Part shown: positions 1 through 9,942 of the stretch, one piece after another
How positions within the stretch are numbered: the stretch's first letter is position 1
Layout: each line of letters starts with the position of its first letter
Source of the DNA: Schizophyllum amplum
Lineage: Eukaryota; Basidiomycota; Agaricomycetes; Agaricales; Schizophyllaceae
Direction of reading: 5' to 3'
Length of the DNA: 64,000 nt
Assembly (NCBI GenBank): GCA_007026445.1
Contig: VDMD01000030.1
Span: 124,001-188,000 of the forward strand
The notes under the pieces: model-generated
Database searches by the model: none
What the model was told of the DNA's origin: nothing
The model's input: only the letters and a program-made list of their open reading frames with translations
Program-made: the position numbers and the translations under genes

Positions 1-219
1 GTACGCAAGATGGCTGAGAGACGAGGACAACGGTGGCGCGCAGCTGCGGCAGTGCTCAGTTCCGTGTCTCTGCTCCTCCTCCCCGCCGAGGAGCGCGAGG
101 CACGTATGAATAGCGTCGGGTGTCTGACTCGGACGCTCCGTAGCGAGAGCTCGTTATTACAAGGCCAGTCGATGGGTTGTTCAAGGGCGGACGAGCGAGC
201 GCCGAGTAGACATCCGCAG

Positions 220-460
220 CTGGACACGACGCGCCAGAGCGTGGCCGCTCGTCGCTGTCATGACCCAGCATATTGAGTGCGAGTACGAAGCACAGATGCA
301 TCGGTGTTGGTGCTTGTGGAAAGGGTGCGCTACGAGTGAGCGCATGCGGATACAACGCGCCAGAAGCATTATCGCCCGTCGCTGTCGTGACCAAACACAC
401 TGAGTGCGGGTGCGAAGCACAGAAGCATCGGTATTGGTATTGGTGCTTGAGGCCGTTGTC
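220..460 (+). repeat. Degenerate tandem repeat, about 125-bp period
   Basis: The segment from about 227 (acgacgcgccagagcg, then gtcgctgtcatgacc, then gcacagatgcatcggtgttgg) recurs from about 353 (acaacgcgccagaagc, gtcgctgtcgtgacc, gcacagaagcatcggtattgg) in the same order. Weaker relatives (cgcgccag followed by cgctgtc) reappear near 600 and 1150. This looks like an old local tandem duplication, not a coding repeat. Confidence 0.6.
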
Positions 461-2418
461 CAGGAGAGTGACAGCTCAGCGTCATCAAAGCGCTTTGTTG
501 TCCCAGTCGTCCCAGCCGTTGAAGACATCCGAACTTCGCACGCAACGCGGCGCGCGCCCTGTAGCACGCGGGCTTCGATATGCCGATGCGTTTCCACTCG
601 TCGCTGTCCCTCACGTGCCGTACTCTCGCCCGAAGCTGCAGGGTGAGCAAACAAGGTGGGCATAGCGGATGTGTGAGCCTCGTAGAGCGTGGATGGGACA
701 CGCTGGAGCATTGCCGCTTGTCGCAGTCTTGCCAGGGTGCCGTAGACACTTCAAGCGCCTTGCAACGCACAGCCTGCGGACATCAAAGCGCAGGGTCGCA
801 ACGCGCCAGAGCTGCTACTCTCTCGAGCTCGAGCTCCATCATTGCCGTGTCCGGAAGAAAGCACATACGAGGGTCGCGGTGCGTTGTGGTTGTACCGCGA
901 AATCGACTCGTTATGATGTTGTGCTCAACCGGCCAGGCTGCGATAGGGGTCACCCCGTTTGAGGCGCCAATCGTCCGGCCCCCCAGCGTCAGTGAGACGC
1001 CGCGCGTCGAGATAAGCGTAGAAAGCGGTGCGTGGCAAGCGTGAGGAGATGTCGGAGTGAGTCTGCAGGTGCAGCGTCAAGCGGGCACCCATGAACAGCA
1101 CACTCCTCGGCGCAGCTCATCGCGGCGGCATCGAACCTGGACGCGACGCGCCAGAATGGGATGCCGCTGTCACCCCGAGCACTGTTGATGTGCTGCACGA
1201 GAGGGTTGGTGCGTCAAAACCCGCGCTGTCGCAATTGCGCGACGGGCTGCGGCAGCCGTGAGTTGAGAAGCGGCGGCGAGTATATTCGCGCTTGCCCCGC
1301 AGTCAACCCTGGGCGAGGGAGCGGCTGCGGGTCCTTCGCGCCTTCCTTCTGGTCTTCTGGATAAGCAATGGTGAACAGAAGGAGGAGGGTGCGAGCCACA
1401 ACTCGAATCGGCAGGTGCATCACTCGAAAGGCGCCTCAGAGCGGCACATTCATCGTAGCATGTCCCTGTATCGAGCCTGGACACCGGCGCAACACGCTAG
1501 AGCGATGTATCGCAGTCGCGCCAAGCTGTGGTCTCGATTGCAGCGAGGGAGCCGCACACACACTGTCGCGGTTGCTGCGGATGACGAGGGGCGAGTGTTG
1601 CGGCGAGGAGATGATGGTACATCTTGATGGAAGGGAGCACTGTCGAGCTCGTCGGCCAGAAGCACAGACTCGGGGAGTCCGGCGTTCGCGCGCGCTCGGG
1701 ACAGGCTCGACCCGGACTGGTACATTGCTGTTTGCATAGAGAAAGTGAAGAGGAATAATATGAAACAAGGAAGGGATAGAGCATCTAGGAGTTATGATGA
1801 CATCCGCAGGGAAGAGCGACCAGTTCGCTGGGCGCTTCGCGGTGGATGCCGAGTGGGGGCCGTGCACAATTCGTGCGAGTGAGTCGTTATGTTGATGGAT
1901 ATCGAATGACTGAGGGCCATCTCCCTCAGTCCCGGAGTGTGAGCTCCAGCGGGCGGTAGCCGAGCTACCTTGGCCAGGATACGCGTCGAGACGGCGGGCG
2001 CGCATTGCGGCGCGTCCACACGTCGAGCGTCGGGGAACGAATGTCGCGCATTTCGGCGCGCCGACTCGATCGCCGCGGGCGTCCAGGATCCCGGTCTCGC
2101 GCTATAGAGCGCGTCAGGGGCCATCCGCGCGTGTAGCAGCGCGAGATGGTCGTCGGCGCAGAGGGGCCGCAGCGACGAACCCTTTCTGCAGGGAGCGCTT
2201 GATAGGATGACAGTCGCACCTTGCGGCGTGCCATGAACATCCTCAAGGCGTTACCCGAGGCGAGGTCGTCGCGCTTTCCAGCGCGCCGAGATCGCTTCAA
2301 AGCCGCGGAAGGGGGCGGGCGGCGAGCCTTGCGGCGCGGCGCTCGATGCCCCTTCTCGACGCGGACGTCGCGGTCGTGCATGCCCCCCGGCCGGGGCATG
2401 CAAGCGCCGGGGTCTGAC

Positions 2419-2493
2419 TTACTACGAAGTCCGCGGTCATGCCACCATTGTGATGCGGGCGGGATAGTCCGCGGTCGGGACTTAACGTAGTAA
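2419..2493. repeat. Imperfect inverted repeat (hairpin) with nested direct repeats
   Basis: Bases 2419-2432 (ttactacgaagtcc) pair with 2478-2493 (ggacttaacgtagtaa), allowing a two-base bulge, around a loop of about 45 bases. The word gtccgcggtc also occurs twice directly, at 2429-2438 and 2467-2476. No neighbouring gene explains it. It could be an extruding hairpin or the end of a small degraded element. Confidence 0.55.
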
Positions 2494-2774
2494 GGCCAGA
2501 CGGGACTTCTCACCGAGCCGGTCGCGGTCCTATGGAGGACGCGCCCGTCTACGAGGTGATCAGCCCGAGGCGCGTGTCGCGCCGACCTAGCGGGCGAGAG
2601 CCACGACGCCGGAGGCGCTGGTCTACGATCGCCCGTAGGTACCCGGCTCGCGTTGGCGAGACGTGGAGCCGAGGGTAAAGGGAACAATCCTGGCCTATGG
2701 CGCGCATTGCGGCGCGCCGAGGCGGGATCGTAGGCTGAGGTGAGCCCGGGTACGCGCTGGAAGCGCGGAACCGG

Positions 2775-2866
2775 GCTATCGCTGATATGAGCCCTTGCCA
2801 GCGGCGGGAGGCCACGGCAAGGGCTGTCGCGGATATGAGCCCGCGCCAGCGGCGGTGAGCCACGGC
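2775..2866 (+). repeat. Tandem repeat, two units of 46 bp
   Basis: Two adjacent copies begin gggctatcgctgatatgagc at 2775 and gggctgtcgcggatatgagc at 2821, followed in each by ccagcggcgg and ccacggc. It lies immediately upstream of the FunK1 gene. Confidence 0.7.
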
Positions 2867-2995
2867 GAGGGCGACGGAGACGAGACGGGACCAGAACGAG
2901 ACGATGGAAGAGTAAAGCAAGTAATTGATTGTTCGTAAATACAGGCAAACAGTAATGTAGTATTGTAGTCTCGGGCCGGCGCTCCGGCCTCAGCC

Positions 2996-4742
2996 ATGTC
3001 CGTGAATAGTACCATACCACAAGACCTCATGCCTGAAGTTCTCGAACGGCTATCGGTTGGAGCTGCGAGCGTCTTCCAGACCCAGGATGATCGTCTCTTC
3101 CATGTCGGCATCGCTCTCGCCGGGAACGACTTCCAGTTGGCTTATTTCGACCGGGCCGGGCGCGTGCTCTCGGGCGCGTACGATATCCATGCAACGCCCG
3201 TCCCATTTGCTCGCATCATCATGGGCCTCACAGTCCTCGACAAGTCCTGTGGTGGCAAGGATTCCTCGATTGCCTCGCGGGATGGTAAACGGTTCGTGGC
3301 GGTCGGCGGCGTGGAGTACGAGATCGTCGAGACTCTGTCTGTCGCTCGCAACATCCGGGGACGGGGAACGGTCTGCTGGCGCTGTCGCCGCTCGGACAGC
3401 GACGAGGACTTCGTCATCAAGAACATATGGGCGGACATGGACGGTCGCCCTTCGGAAGGCGAGCTCCTCAAAAGGGTCCTCGGGATCCCAGGAATCGCTG
3501 ACTTCGTCGGCGAAGAGACCGTACTGGCGGCTGATGGGCAAAAGAGGTCAACCACCTGGGTACGATACGTGTGCAGAGGGCCGGCGAGTCGATCTGAACA
3601 AGAGCTGCGGCGCCTCGTTCTTCGGCCATATGCGAGGCCGCTGCATGAATTCTCCTCCAAAGACGAGCTGCTATCCGTTCTCCGCGATGCGATCGAAGGT
3701 GAGTCCCGCATTATGTCGCCGGGCGTTCAGCGTAAGGCTAACATTTATGCAGCCCATGGCGATCTCTACGAGCACGGAGATCTTCTGCACTGCGATATCA
3801 GCGACAACAACGTCATGATTCGACCACAACGAGCGGGCTCAAACCTGCGGCGAGGCGTGCTTATCGATCTCGACTGCGCTGTCAAGGTCAGCGAGATTCC
3901 AGGAAAGCGTAAACAAGGCTTCGCACCGCGCAGAACGGTGCGTTGACTCCTGTCGTCCGATTGATACACTACTGACGGGACTTTGATATTAGGGCACCGT
4001 ACCCTTCATGGCGTGCGAAGTTCTCTGGGATTGCGTCCACCGCGGCCCATGGCACGACCTTGAATCCTTCCTCTACGTCCTGATGATCATCTGCGCCAGC
4101 TACTCCGGCCTCTCCGACACACCTCGCAAGGACTTCGATATCTATCAATCCCCACTGGGCCCATGGTACGAGGGAGATGGGGGTCACAAGTCGAGGATCA
4201 TGCGCAAGTTCGACGATAATGCATTTCGCGCGTTCCTCGACAGCGCATTCGACCCTTACTTCGACGATCTCAAGGACCTCGTTTGCGATCTGCGTACACT
4301 TATTCTGCACACGTGGGACGACGAAGTTGGCGAGCGCCGACTCGCTTGCCATGCGGATGTTCTTTCGGTCCTCGACCGCCATATTCAAGCGAGGCAGACC
4401 ACCCCCGCCACCTGTTCGGACACGAAGACGAAGACTAGCCGCTCACCATCCGTCGATGGGGACAAGGATGTGGAGCGTCGAAAGAGGAAGAGGGCTGGTG
4501 TCCATCAGCAGACGCCCGAGAACGCGAAGCCGCGGGCTACACGAACGCGAAGCAAGGCCGCGGCGGAATCCTCGTCGGAATACAGCGACGACTCGGAGCG
4601 CACCTTGGTGGCGCATGGGCGCCCTTCGAAGAAGGCGAAGACGGTCGCGGACACCGAGAGCTTCGTCGTGTGGGAGCGTAATTCCCATACAGGGCGGCTG
4701 ACTCGCTGCTGGAAGCAGAGGAAGGCGGACCGCATCGCCTAG
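2996..4742 (+). CDS. FunK1-type fungal protein kinase (copy A), N-terminally short
   Basis: Predicted protein kinase of the fungal FunK1 family, an expanded and largely uncharacterised basidiomycete group. Three exons: 2996-3698, 3753-3937 and 3993-4742, giving about 545 residues. Intron 1 (3699-3752, 54 nt) is in frame, so an unspliced reading stays open; removing it restores the alignment with copy B. Visible motifs are the catalytic loop HCDISDNNVMI (HxDxxxxN) and the DFG-equivalent LIDLDCA, followed by GTVPFMACEVL and the HDLESFLYVL motif that typifies FunK1. The C-tail is basic (RRKRKRAG, SKKAKTVADTES), a likely nuclear signal. Compared with copy B at 50961-53591, about 250 N-terminal residues are missing: homology begins just after the start, and nothing upstream resembles the missing part. 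The ATG at 2996 is the first usable one. It is probably a 5'-truncated paralogue whose activity is uncertain. Confidence 0.85.
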
Positions 4743-4869
4743 GACCTGTGCGTCGCTTTCGTCGACGCCCTAGCTTGTCAAGCTTCATGGAGGGGAGGCG
4801 ATTCTGGAATTCATAATCGACGCGCCGCTCAGCGGATAACTCCAGCATGCACTTACCGACGCGCTGCAG

Positions 4870-5332
4870 TCGCCTCCTCTAGCAAGAGGGAAGCGGGCAC
4901 GTCCTCGCTGCGCAGACGAGCGACGTACCCGCCGAGCACGCCGGTTTATCACGCCCGCATCGCCAAGCCCGCGGATCGCTATGTCGATGTCCCAACGCCA
5001 TCCGAGAGGGGCAAATTCGGGATCTGCAACTGCTATGCAGCCCAGTACATGGACTCAGCATACCTCAGCGGCTACGCCGACGCCACTCGAGCCACACCGG
5101 GGCCCGGCGTCCGCGAGTCGAGCGACAGTCTCATATTTGCGGAGCACGTCGGCCCCAGATCGCGCCGCGCGTCCAGCGGGACTTCCGGCGGTGAAGGGCA
5201 CTGACCACTTTCCTCGCAGGACTGGTGGTGGAAAACGGGGCTCGCTTGCGCAAGAGTTGTTGGAACCAGGACGAGTACAACGGTTGCGAAAAGGTTTTAT
5301 TTACGGGCGTGCGGATTTTGTCTAATGTTTAG
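4870..5332 (+). pseudogene. Unknown conserved coding remnant between kinase and thymidylate kinase (left copy)
   Basis: After a possible 3' splice site (gacgcgctgcag), one frame runs open from 4870 to 5190, then crosses a conserved 29-nt GTGAAG..CGCAG segment (5191-5219) into a second open piece ending in TAG at 5330-5332. The second piece starts GLVVENGARLRKS and contains EKVLFTGVRIL. The right outer arm encodes GLVVEDGVQLRKS and GKILFTGVRIL in the same frame, with conservative changes (N/D, Y/F, V/I), which argues that this was protein-coding. The first piece also matches the right arm at EHVGPR and YVDVPT/FVDVPT. A 29-nt intron would be unusually short. I do not recognise the protein, and no 5' exons or start codon are evident, so this is likely the tail of a gene whose front was lost before duplication. 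Confidence 0.45.
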
Positions 5333-5729
5333 TTGTATGATGACCGGTATATACGCGTCTCCTTATCAACTCTTTGAACCGGAAGTCCTGCTGAGTGTCC
5401 GCCCGAGAGAGCAGTGGTCGCCTAAGAGCAATGATCGGCGATTGTGGGTCAGTCTGGGTCCCGCGTCACGAACACGCGTCGCGTGACGTTACGCGACGCG
5501 ACGGGTTCTGAATCTTTTGTTGTCTTGGCTCATCATCTGAGATCTCCTCGTCGACTTTTACGAGCCTTCTCATCGCGCGTCTTGGCGAAGGAACACGACG
5601 AAGACATCAAAGAACGTCGATAGCAACGCCACGTCGACGGCAACACTACATCGACAGCAACATCGCACCGAGAGAAACCACGGGCTTCAGCATTACTGCG
5701 ACTCTACCATCCACACCACAAAAACCACC
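5333..5729 (+). promoter_or_regulatory. Upstream region of thymidylate kinase
   Basis: No gene is seen. The stretch contains GCGT/CGCG-rich sequence with an MluI box, then a C/A-rich leader with CGACGGCAAC/CGACAGCAAC repeats (about 5600-5660) just before the start codon. Confidence 0.4.
5474..5479 (+). promoter_or_regulatory. MluI cell-cycle box (ACGCGT) upstream of thymidylate kinase
   Basis: ACGCGT sits about 250 bp upstream of the thymidylate kinase ATG within a run of CGCG and GACGCGAC motifs. In ascomycete yeasts ACGCGT is the MBF (Mbp1/Swi6) site that switches on DNA-synthesis genes, CDC8 among them, at G1/S. The right arm has an ACGCGT at 62791-62796 at the equivalent distance. Regulation in this fungus is inferred. 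Confidence 0.5.
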
Positions 5730-7548
5730 ATGCCTACCCGCGGCGCGTTCATCGTCATCGAGGGTCTCGATCGCTCGGGGAAGTCGACGCAGGCGGCGGT
5801 GCTGAAGGAGCGGCTCGCGGGGGAGGGCGTACAGGTCGAGCTGATGAAGTTTCCCGGTGAGTTTTGGTTGTCTCTTCTATGTTCTGACTGGTACTTGTGT
5901 GTGGGGGTTCGGAATCGCTGAGTCGCGCTGGGTCGGCGAGGCAGGGAGGTCTGACTGATGGGCTGGGGACGCGTCGGGCTGTCTGGCTGCAAGTCTCGTC
6001 GCGCTTGATCCACTTTGTCTACTCTCCCTGATCCCTCACGCGCACCCGTGGCCCTCGTGCCCTTCACGCTCCTCCTTCATCACTCGCGCCCGGACGCGTC
6101 CCTTTGCTCACCCTTCCCCTCATGCCAACGCGTCCCCTCCACATTCATCCCTCGCCTCCTCAATACTACCCATTCCCCCTCGCTCTGCCCTCCCTGTCCC
6201 CAGTCGCCCGACGCTCCCTAGTCGCCCGACACTTTCCTCAGTCGCCCGACAGTGACCCGACACTAATATCTCCCACAGACCGCACCACCTCCATCGGGCA
6301 GATGATCGACGCGTACCTTCGCTCCAGCATCGAGCTCGACGACCACGTCGTGCACCTGCTGTACTCCGCGAATCGGTGGGAGCTTGCGTGAGTTGTTGTT
6401 TAGGTTGTTTGTACTTGGCAACGGTGGTTTCCCTTAGTGAAGCCTTGCTTCTTCACCACCCTCTCCACCTTCCTCTTCGCCTGTTTCTGGTTGTCGTGCT
6501 TGGTTTATTGTAGAGGTGCTCTTCCTGAAGTGACGCATCGCTTTTCACCTCCTACACTCGGCCCATCTTTGCTACTTCGTGCACCACTCATACCCCCTCA
6601 CGCAGAACACGAATACTCGACCTCCTCGCGTCTGGAACGACAGTCGTTTGCGACCGGTACGCGTTCTCGGGTATCGCGTTCTCGGCGTCGAAGGTCAAGG
6701 CGGTGGAGGATGGGGCAGGCTCGACGTCAGCATCGGGGACAGCCTCAGCATCAGCATCGGGGACAGCGTCAACATCCGGGACAGCCTCAAAATTGACTAC
6801 AACAGCATCAACATCATCAGCAGCAGCTCCTACGCCATCGCCTTCAACCGCTGGTCCGTCAATCTCAACCGCTCCCCCAACCGCGTGCGCCCTATCAACC
6901 CCCGCTGGTCCTTCAAAACTTCCCTCCGACCCCTCCAACCACGTCCTCCCCTCCGACAAGTCGAACCGCGTTCTCCTCTACGACGAGTCCAACCGCGTCC
7001 TCCCCTACGCCTGGTGCCGCGCGCCCGACGCTGGCCTCCCCGCGCCGGACGTGACGCTGTTCTTCGACATCGCGCCCTCGGCGGCACGCGCGAGGGGCGG
7101 GTATGGGGAGGAGCGGTACGAGCGGGAGGATATGCAGGGGCGGGTGATGCAGGTGAGTTGGTGATGGTTCGTTGGTGGGAGGCGAAGAGGGGGATGAAGA
7201 ATGGGAGGGGGAGGGGATGGAGAGGGGATGGAGAGGGGGAGGGGATGGAGAGGGGGAGGGGGATGGGTGGGAAGAGTGGGAGGGGGATGGGACCAGGCTC
7301 AGATGGATGGGAAACTTCACCTCTCGATTCTCGTCGACCCTTATCTCATGAAAAGCGTACGCTGACTGTCTTCCTTTCAGGCCTACGCTCGCCTCGGCGC
7401 CGAGATGGAGGCCGAGCGTCCGGGGTCCTGGGTGCGCGTCGACGCCGGCCAGAGCGTGGAGAACGTGACGAAGGAGGTCTGGGACCTGGTGAGCCCGTTG
7501 ACGCGCGGGATCGAGGGCGAGGTGGGGAAGTTGTGGGTCGGGGAGTGA
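5730..7548 (+). CDS. CDC8: Thymidylate kinase (dTMP kinase) with a large low-complexity insertion
   Basis: Phosphorylates dTMP to dTDP with ATP, an essential step in dTTP synthesis. Four exons: 5730-5856, 6279-6387, 6606-7152 and 7381-7548. All junctions are GT..AG and keep frame, giving about 316 residues against about 210 usual for the family. The P-loop is at residues 11-20 (EGLDRSGKST). The substrate loop DRTTSIG, the DRYAFSG motif near residue 95 and the LID-like RGGYGEERYE are all present. The extra length is one Ser/Thr/Ala/Pro-rich stretch, about residues 113-211, inserted between FSASK and WCRAPDAGLPAPD, where other fungi have only a few residues. Near its end it contains two SNRVL units. 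Introns 1-3 (422, 218 and 228 nt) are long for this window. The insert lies inside exon 3 and has no splice signals that would cleanly remove it. This is the intact member of the outer-duplication pair. Confidence 0.92.
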
Positions 7549-8507
7549 ATGGACGTATCAGGTATGTATATAGGTAGCGGATGTGAGGCGTGTATCATGC
7601 TCTGACCAGCCTGCGAGCAAATTGTATCTTGTAAGACTCTATGTATGCATCTGTTCTGTATATACATACTTGGTCTCCGGCTCACTCGGCCAACTTTGCA
7701 GTCTGTATAGCCTGCTCGAACTCGAGCTATTCACGCGTGGCTTGTAAGTATCCCCAAATGTCCATTTTCTTGCCTTAGAAGGCAGAAAATACGCGGCAAC
7801 TCAGCGGCCCGCGGAAGTTTGTCATCCCATATCAAGTCTCGGACTGCTCTTGTTCTCTTGTTCTTCCTTTTGTCCGCCCTCAAGCTACAAGAGCTGGTGC
7901 TCGTTGTCCGTTTATCGTCTTTTTCCCCGCTCGTCCGATGGCGAAAGCTGCTCTCGTTGCCGGCTGACTTCGATTTGGCGCCGGACAAGCCGACCGACGA
8001 CGAGGACGATGGCGACGAGGACCTTACGCTCCTTCACCTCTATGTGACCTGCTCCTCCGTAGTCGCTTCTCGCAGCAGGAGCGACGGCGAGACAATGGTC
8101 AAGGGTCACCTTGGTCTCAGGATGACTTAAAGGGCGCATATATGCGAAAGCGAGTGCATATATGCGAAAGCGAGCGCATATATGCACTCCTGAGGTACGT
8201 GACCCGCCCTCATTCTCGTCTGCCGTTCTCATCGTCGAACAGCGCGTCTGGACAATGCGTCAGCCATCGATGAAGAGGGAGTCGAGGAATGGAGGCATCG
8301 TCGTGGTTTTGCCGAGTACAATGGATCGAGTGGGCCGCCTCACCGAGATAAGCGAGCGAGAAGGCCCGACGCATCACCTCGACGCGCCACGTTGCTATCC
8401 ATAACGCCCGTCGGCTGCGGCCCTTCCGACGCGTCCCGGCTGGACGACACCATATCTAACTCCCGCGCCTGTGTGCATAATCCCCCGCCAGGCGGCCTCC
8501 TCTGTCG
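7549..8507. other. Downstream intergenic block conserved in inverted orientation on the right
   Basis: No gene is assigned. Parts match the right arm around 60.1-60.6 kb, for example the translated word VRWRKLLSLP in a plus-strand frame here and in a minus-strand frame there. The frames differ beyond it and no start or domain is visible, so this may be decayed coding DNA. Confidence 0.4.
8128..8190 (+). repeat. Short tandem repeat GCATATATGCGAAAGCGAG
   Basis: Three consecutive units of about 20 bp, each with the palindrome GCATATATGC. A related pair on the opposite strand lies at about 60236-60275, showing that the repeat predates the outer duplication. Confidence 0.7.
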
Positions 8508-8747
8508 ATGCACCCAGACATGGAGCTCTCCACTTCGTCGGACAAGGACTCATCCTTCTCAACGGGCAGTCCCCTTCTTGGCCTCTCCTTATATGCGCGC
8601 CCGACGTTTTCACGCTCAACGACCTCCTTCACAAGATGCGTGTCGACCTCCCCAAGCATCGTTTTCGTCGCTGGCAAAGGGCAGCCGCATATACGAACTC
8701 TGCGGACATGCCGCGTCTGCGGGACGACTCCACTGGGCAGCGAGTGA
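8508..8747 (+). CDS. Conserved ORF of unknown function, truncated by a frameshift (left copy)
   Basis: The frame begins MHPDMELSTSSDKD and continues with FTRCVSTSPS and CRVCGTTP to a stop after 79 residues. The right arm has the same start (minus strand, ATG at 59890) and the same words with substitutions, but stays open much longer (ATASSMD..). Here gcgagtgagcgacgg replaces cgagcgacgg, a 4-base duplication that introduces the stop. Start codon and reading frame are thus shared between arms, which supports real coding. No known domain is recognised, and downstream the frame enters minisatellite sequence. Confidence 0.35.
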   Translation: MHPDMELSTSSDKDSSFSTGSPLLGLSLYARPTFSRSTTSFTRCVSTSPSIVFVAGKGQPHIRTLRTCRVCGTTPLGSE

Positions 8748-8889
8748 GCGACGGGAAGCGACAGCGTCAAGCATGGATATCGCGCCATCCTCGTATGCGC
8801 TATTCCGCTTCCACGCATGGCCGGCCTGTGCCCTTTCGTGCGTGGCCGACGTCTGTCCTCTTGCGCAGCCAATCTGCGTGTTGCGGCGG

Positions 8890-9935
8890 TCTTCTCGCAT
8901 GGTGGCTATCGATGCGCGACCTCAAGGCAGTTGCAGGGTTGACGGCCGTCGTCTCGCAAGGTCGATGTCTGTCCTCTCGCAAGGTCGAAGTCCGTCGTCT
9001 CGCAAGGTCAACGGCCATTGCTCCGCAATGTCACAACATCATCCATCGTCCCGCAATGTCATTATCTGTTGTGTCGCAGAGTGGCCGTCCCTGGTCTCAC
9101 GCCGAAGTCGGTCTTCTTGCACATCCGCTGCTCAAGTCGCCTGTCGGAGGCATCCTCGTCAGCTCGCCTGTCTGTGTCCACGACAGGACTCAGGACGAGG
9201 TCGATGTCCTCACATGGGCGATGTCGGTGTCCTCGTCAAGGCAATGTCGGGTTCCTCAAACAGGCGATTTCGGCGTCCTCACATCGCCGACGCCAGACTC
9301 CTCTCACAGCCGGCATCGCGCATCCCGCACGCCCGGTCCCCAGCTTCTCGTGCGAACCCCCATCAGGCGCGGCATCGAGCATCTCACATTGTCGACGTTG
9401 GGCTCGTCCTATGATCGACCCTACGCTCGTCTTATGGCCCATGTCGATCGACTTCCATGGTCAACGTCCGTGTCGGTGGAGGCGGCGTGTGTTGCCTCGT
9501 GCAGAGTTGACGTGACCTGTGTCGTGCAGAGTTGCCGGGGCCTGTCTCTCGGGGTCGATGTGCGTCTCTTGCGCCAGGCAGTGGTGCCCTCTTCGCTTGT
9601 CGTATTCTCTTCGCTTTGGCATCCTCTTCGCTTCGGCACACGTCTCCCCTCATGGTCGGCGCCCGTTGTCATTGCACGTCTCGGTCATCACCGCACGTGT
9701 CCCTATCGTTGGCAGTCGTTGTCTGCCTGCGTTTGACCGGCGACTGTGTTTTCGGCCTGCCTTCGGTGTCCTGATATTGTTGTCGACCTCTTTGCGTAGT
9801 CGACAGCCGCTCGCCTGCATGGTCGATATCTGCTTGCTTGCGTGGTCGGCATATGCTCGTTTGCGTGGTCGACATTCGCTCGTTTGCGTGGTCGCTCATC
9901 CATCGCTCTCGGCCGACGTCGAACTATGAAGGTCG
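8890..9935 (+). repeat. Degenerate minisatellite field (GTCG-A-G-TCTCGCAAGG type units)
   Basis: Units such as gtcgatgtctgtcctctcgc, ctcgcaaggtcgaagtccgt and tgcgtggtcgacattcgctc recur every 24-30 bp with heavy drift, over about 1 kb. All long frames through this field are translations of the repeat and are not annotated as genes. The mirror field on the right is at about 58.6-59.5 kb (tcgaccatgcgaggag type). Confidence 0.6.
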
Positions 9936-9942
9936 CTAGCCA

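Larger units (their letters stand above)
1..2990. other. Region without a convincing gene, rich in degenerate repeats
   Basis: No open frame here shows a recognisable domain, a plausible exon-intron series or a conserved partner elsewhere in the window. The long minus-strand frame covering 1965-3020 is Arg/Pro-rich, contains a translated tandem repeat and runs antisense into the FunK1 start, so I treat it as non-coding. The stretch contains the degenerate tandem copies at 220-460, scattered GCGCATTGCGGCGCG-like words near 2000 and 2700, the hairpin at 2419-2493 and the 46-bp repeat at 2775-2866. The matching part of the outer duplication would lie beyond the right edge of the window. Confidence 0.5.

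Noticed and set aside
1965..3020. 351-codon minus-strand frame upstream of the FunK1 gene
   Set aside because: Arg/Pro-rich composition, includes a translated 46-bp tandem repeat (SPPLARAHIRDSP twice), starts antisense within the FunK1 gene and has no domain.
3699..3752. Unspliced reading of FunK1 copy A (54 in-frame bases)
   Set aside because: Canonical gtgagt..ctaac..gcag signals, and removal restores the IEAH.. alignment with copy B, so it is an intron.
8392..9736. Overlapping frames of 340 and 421 codons
   Set aside because: Both are translations of the GTCG-type minisatellite; unit-by-unit drift and no splice or start context support a gene.
8890..9935. CRISPR-like array
   Set aside because: Eukaryotic context, units drift continuously with no constant repeat and unique spacers, and no cas genes.
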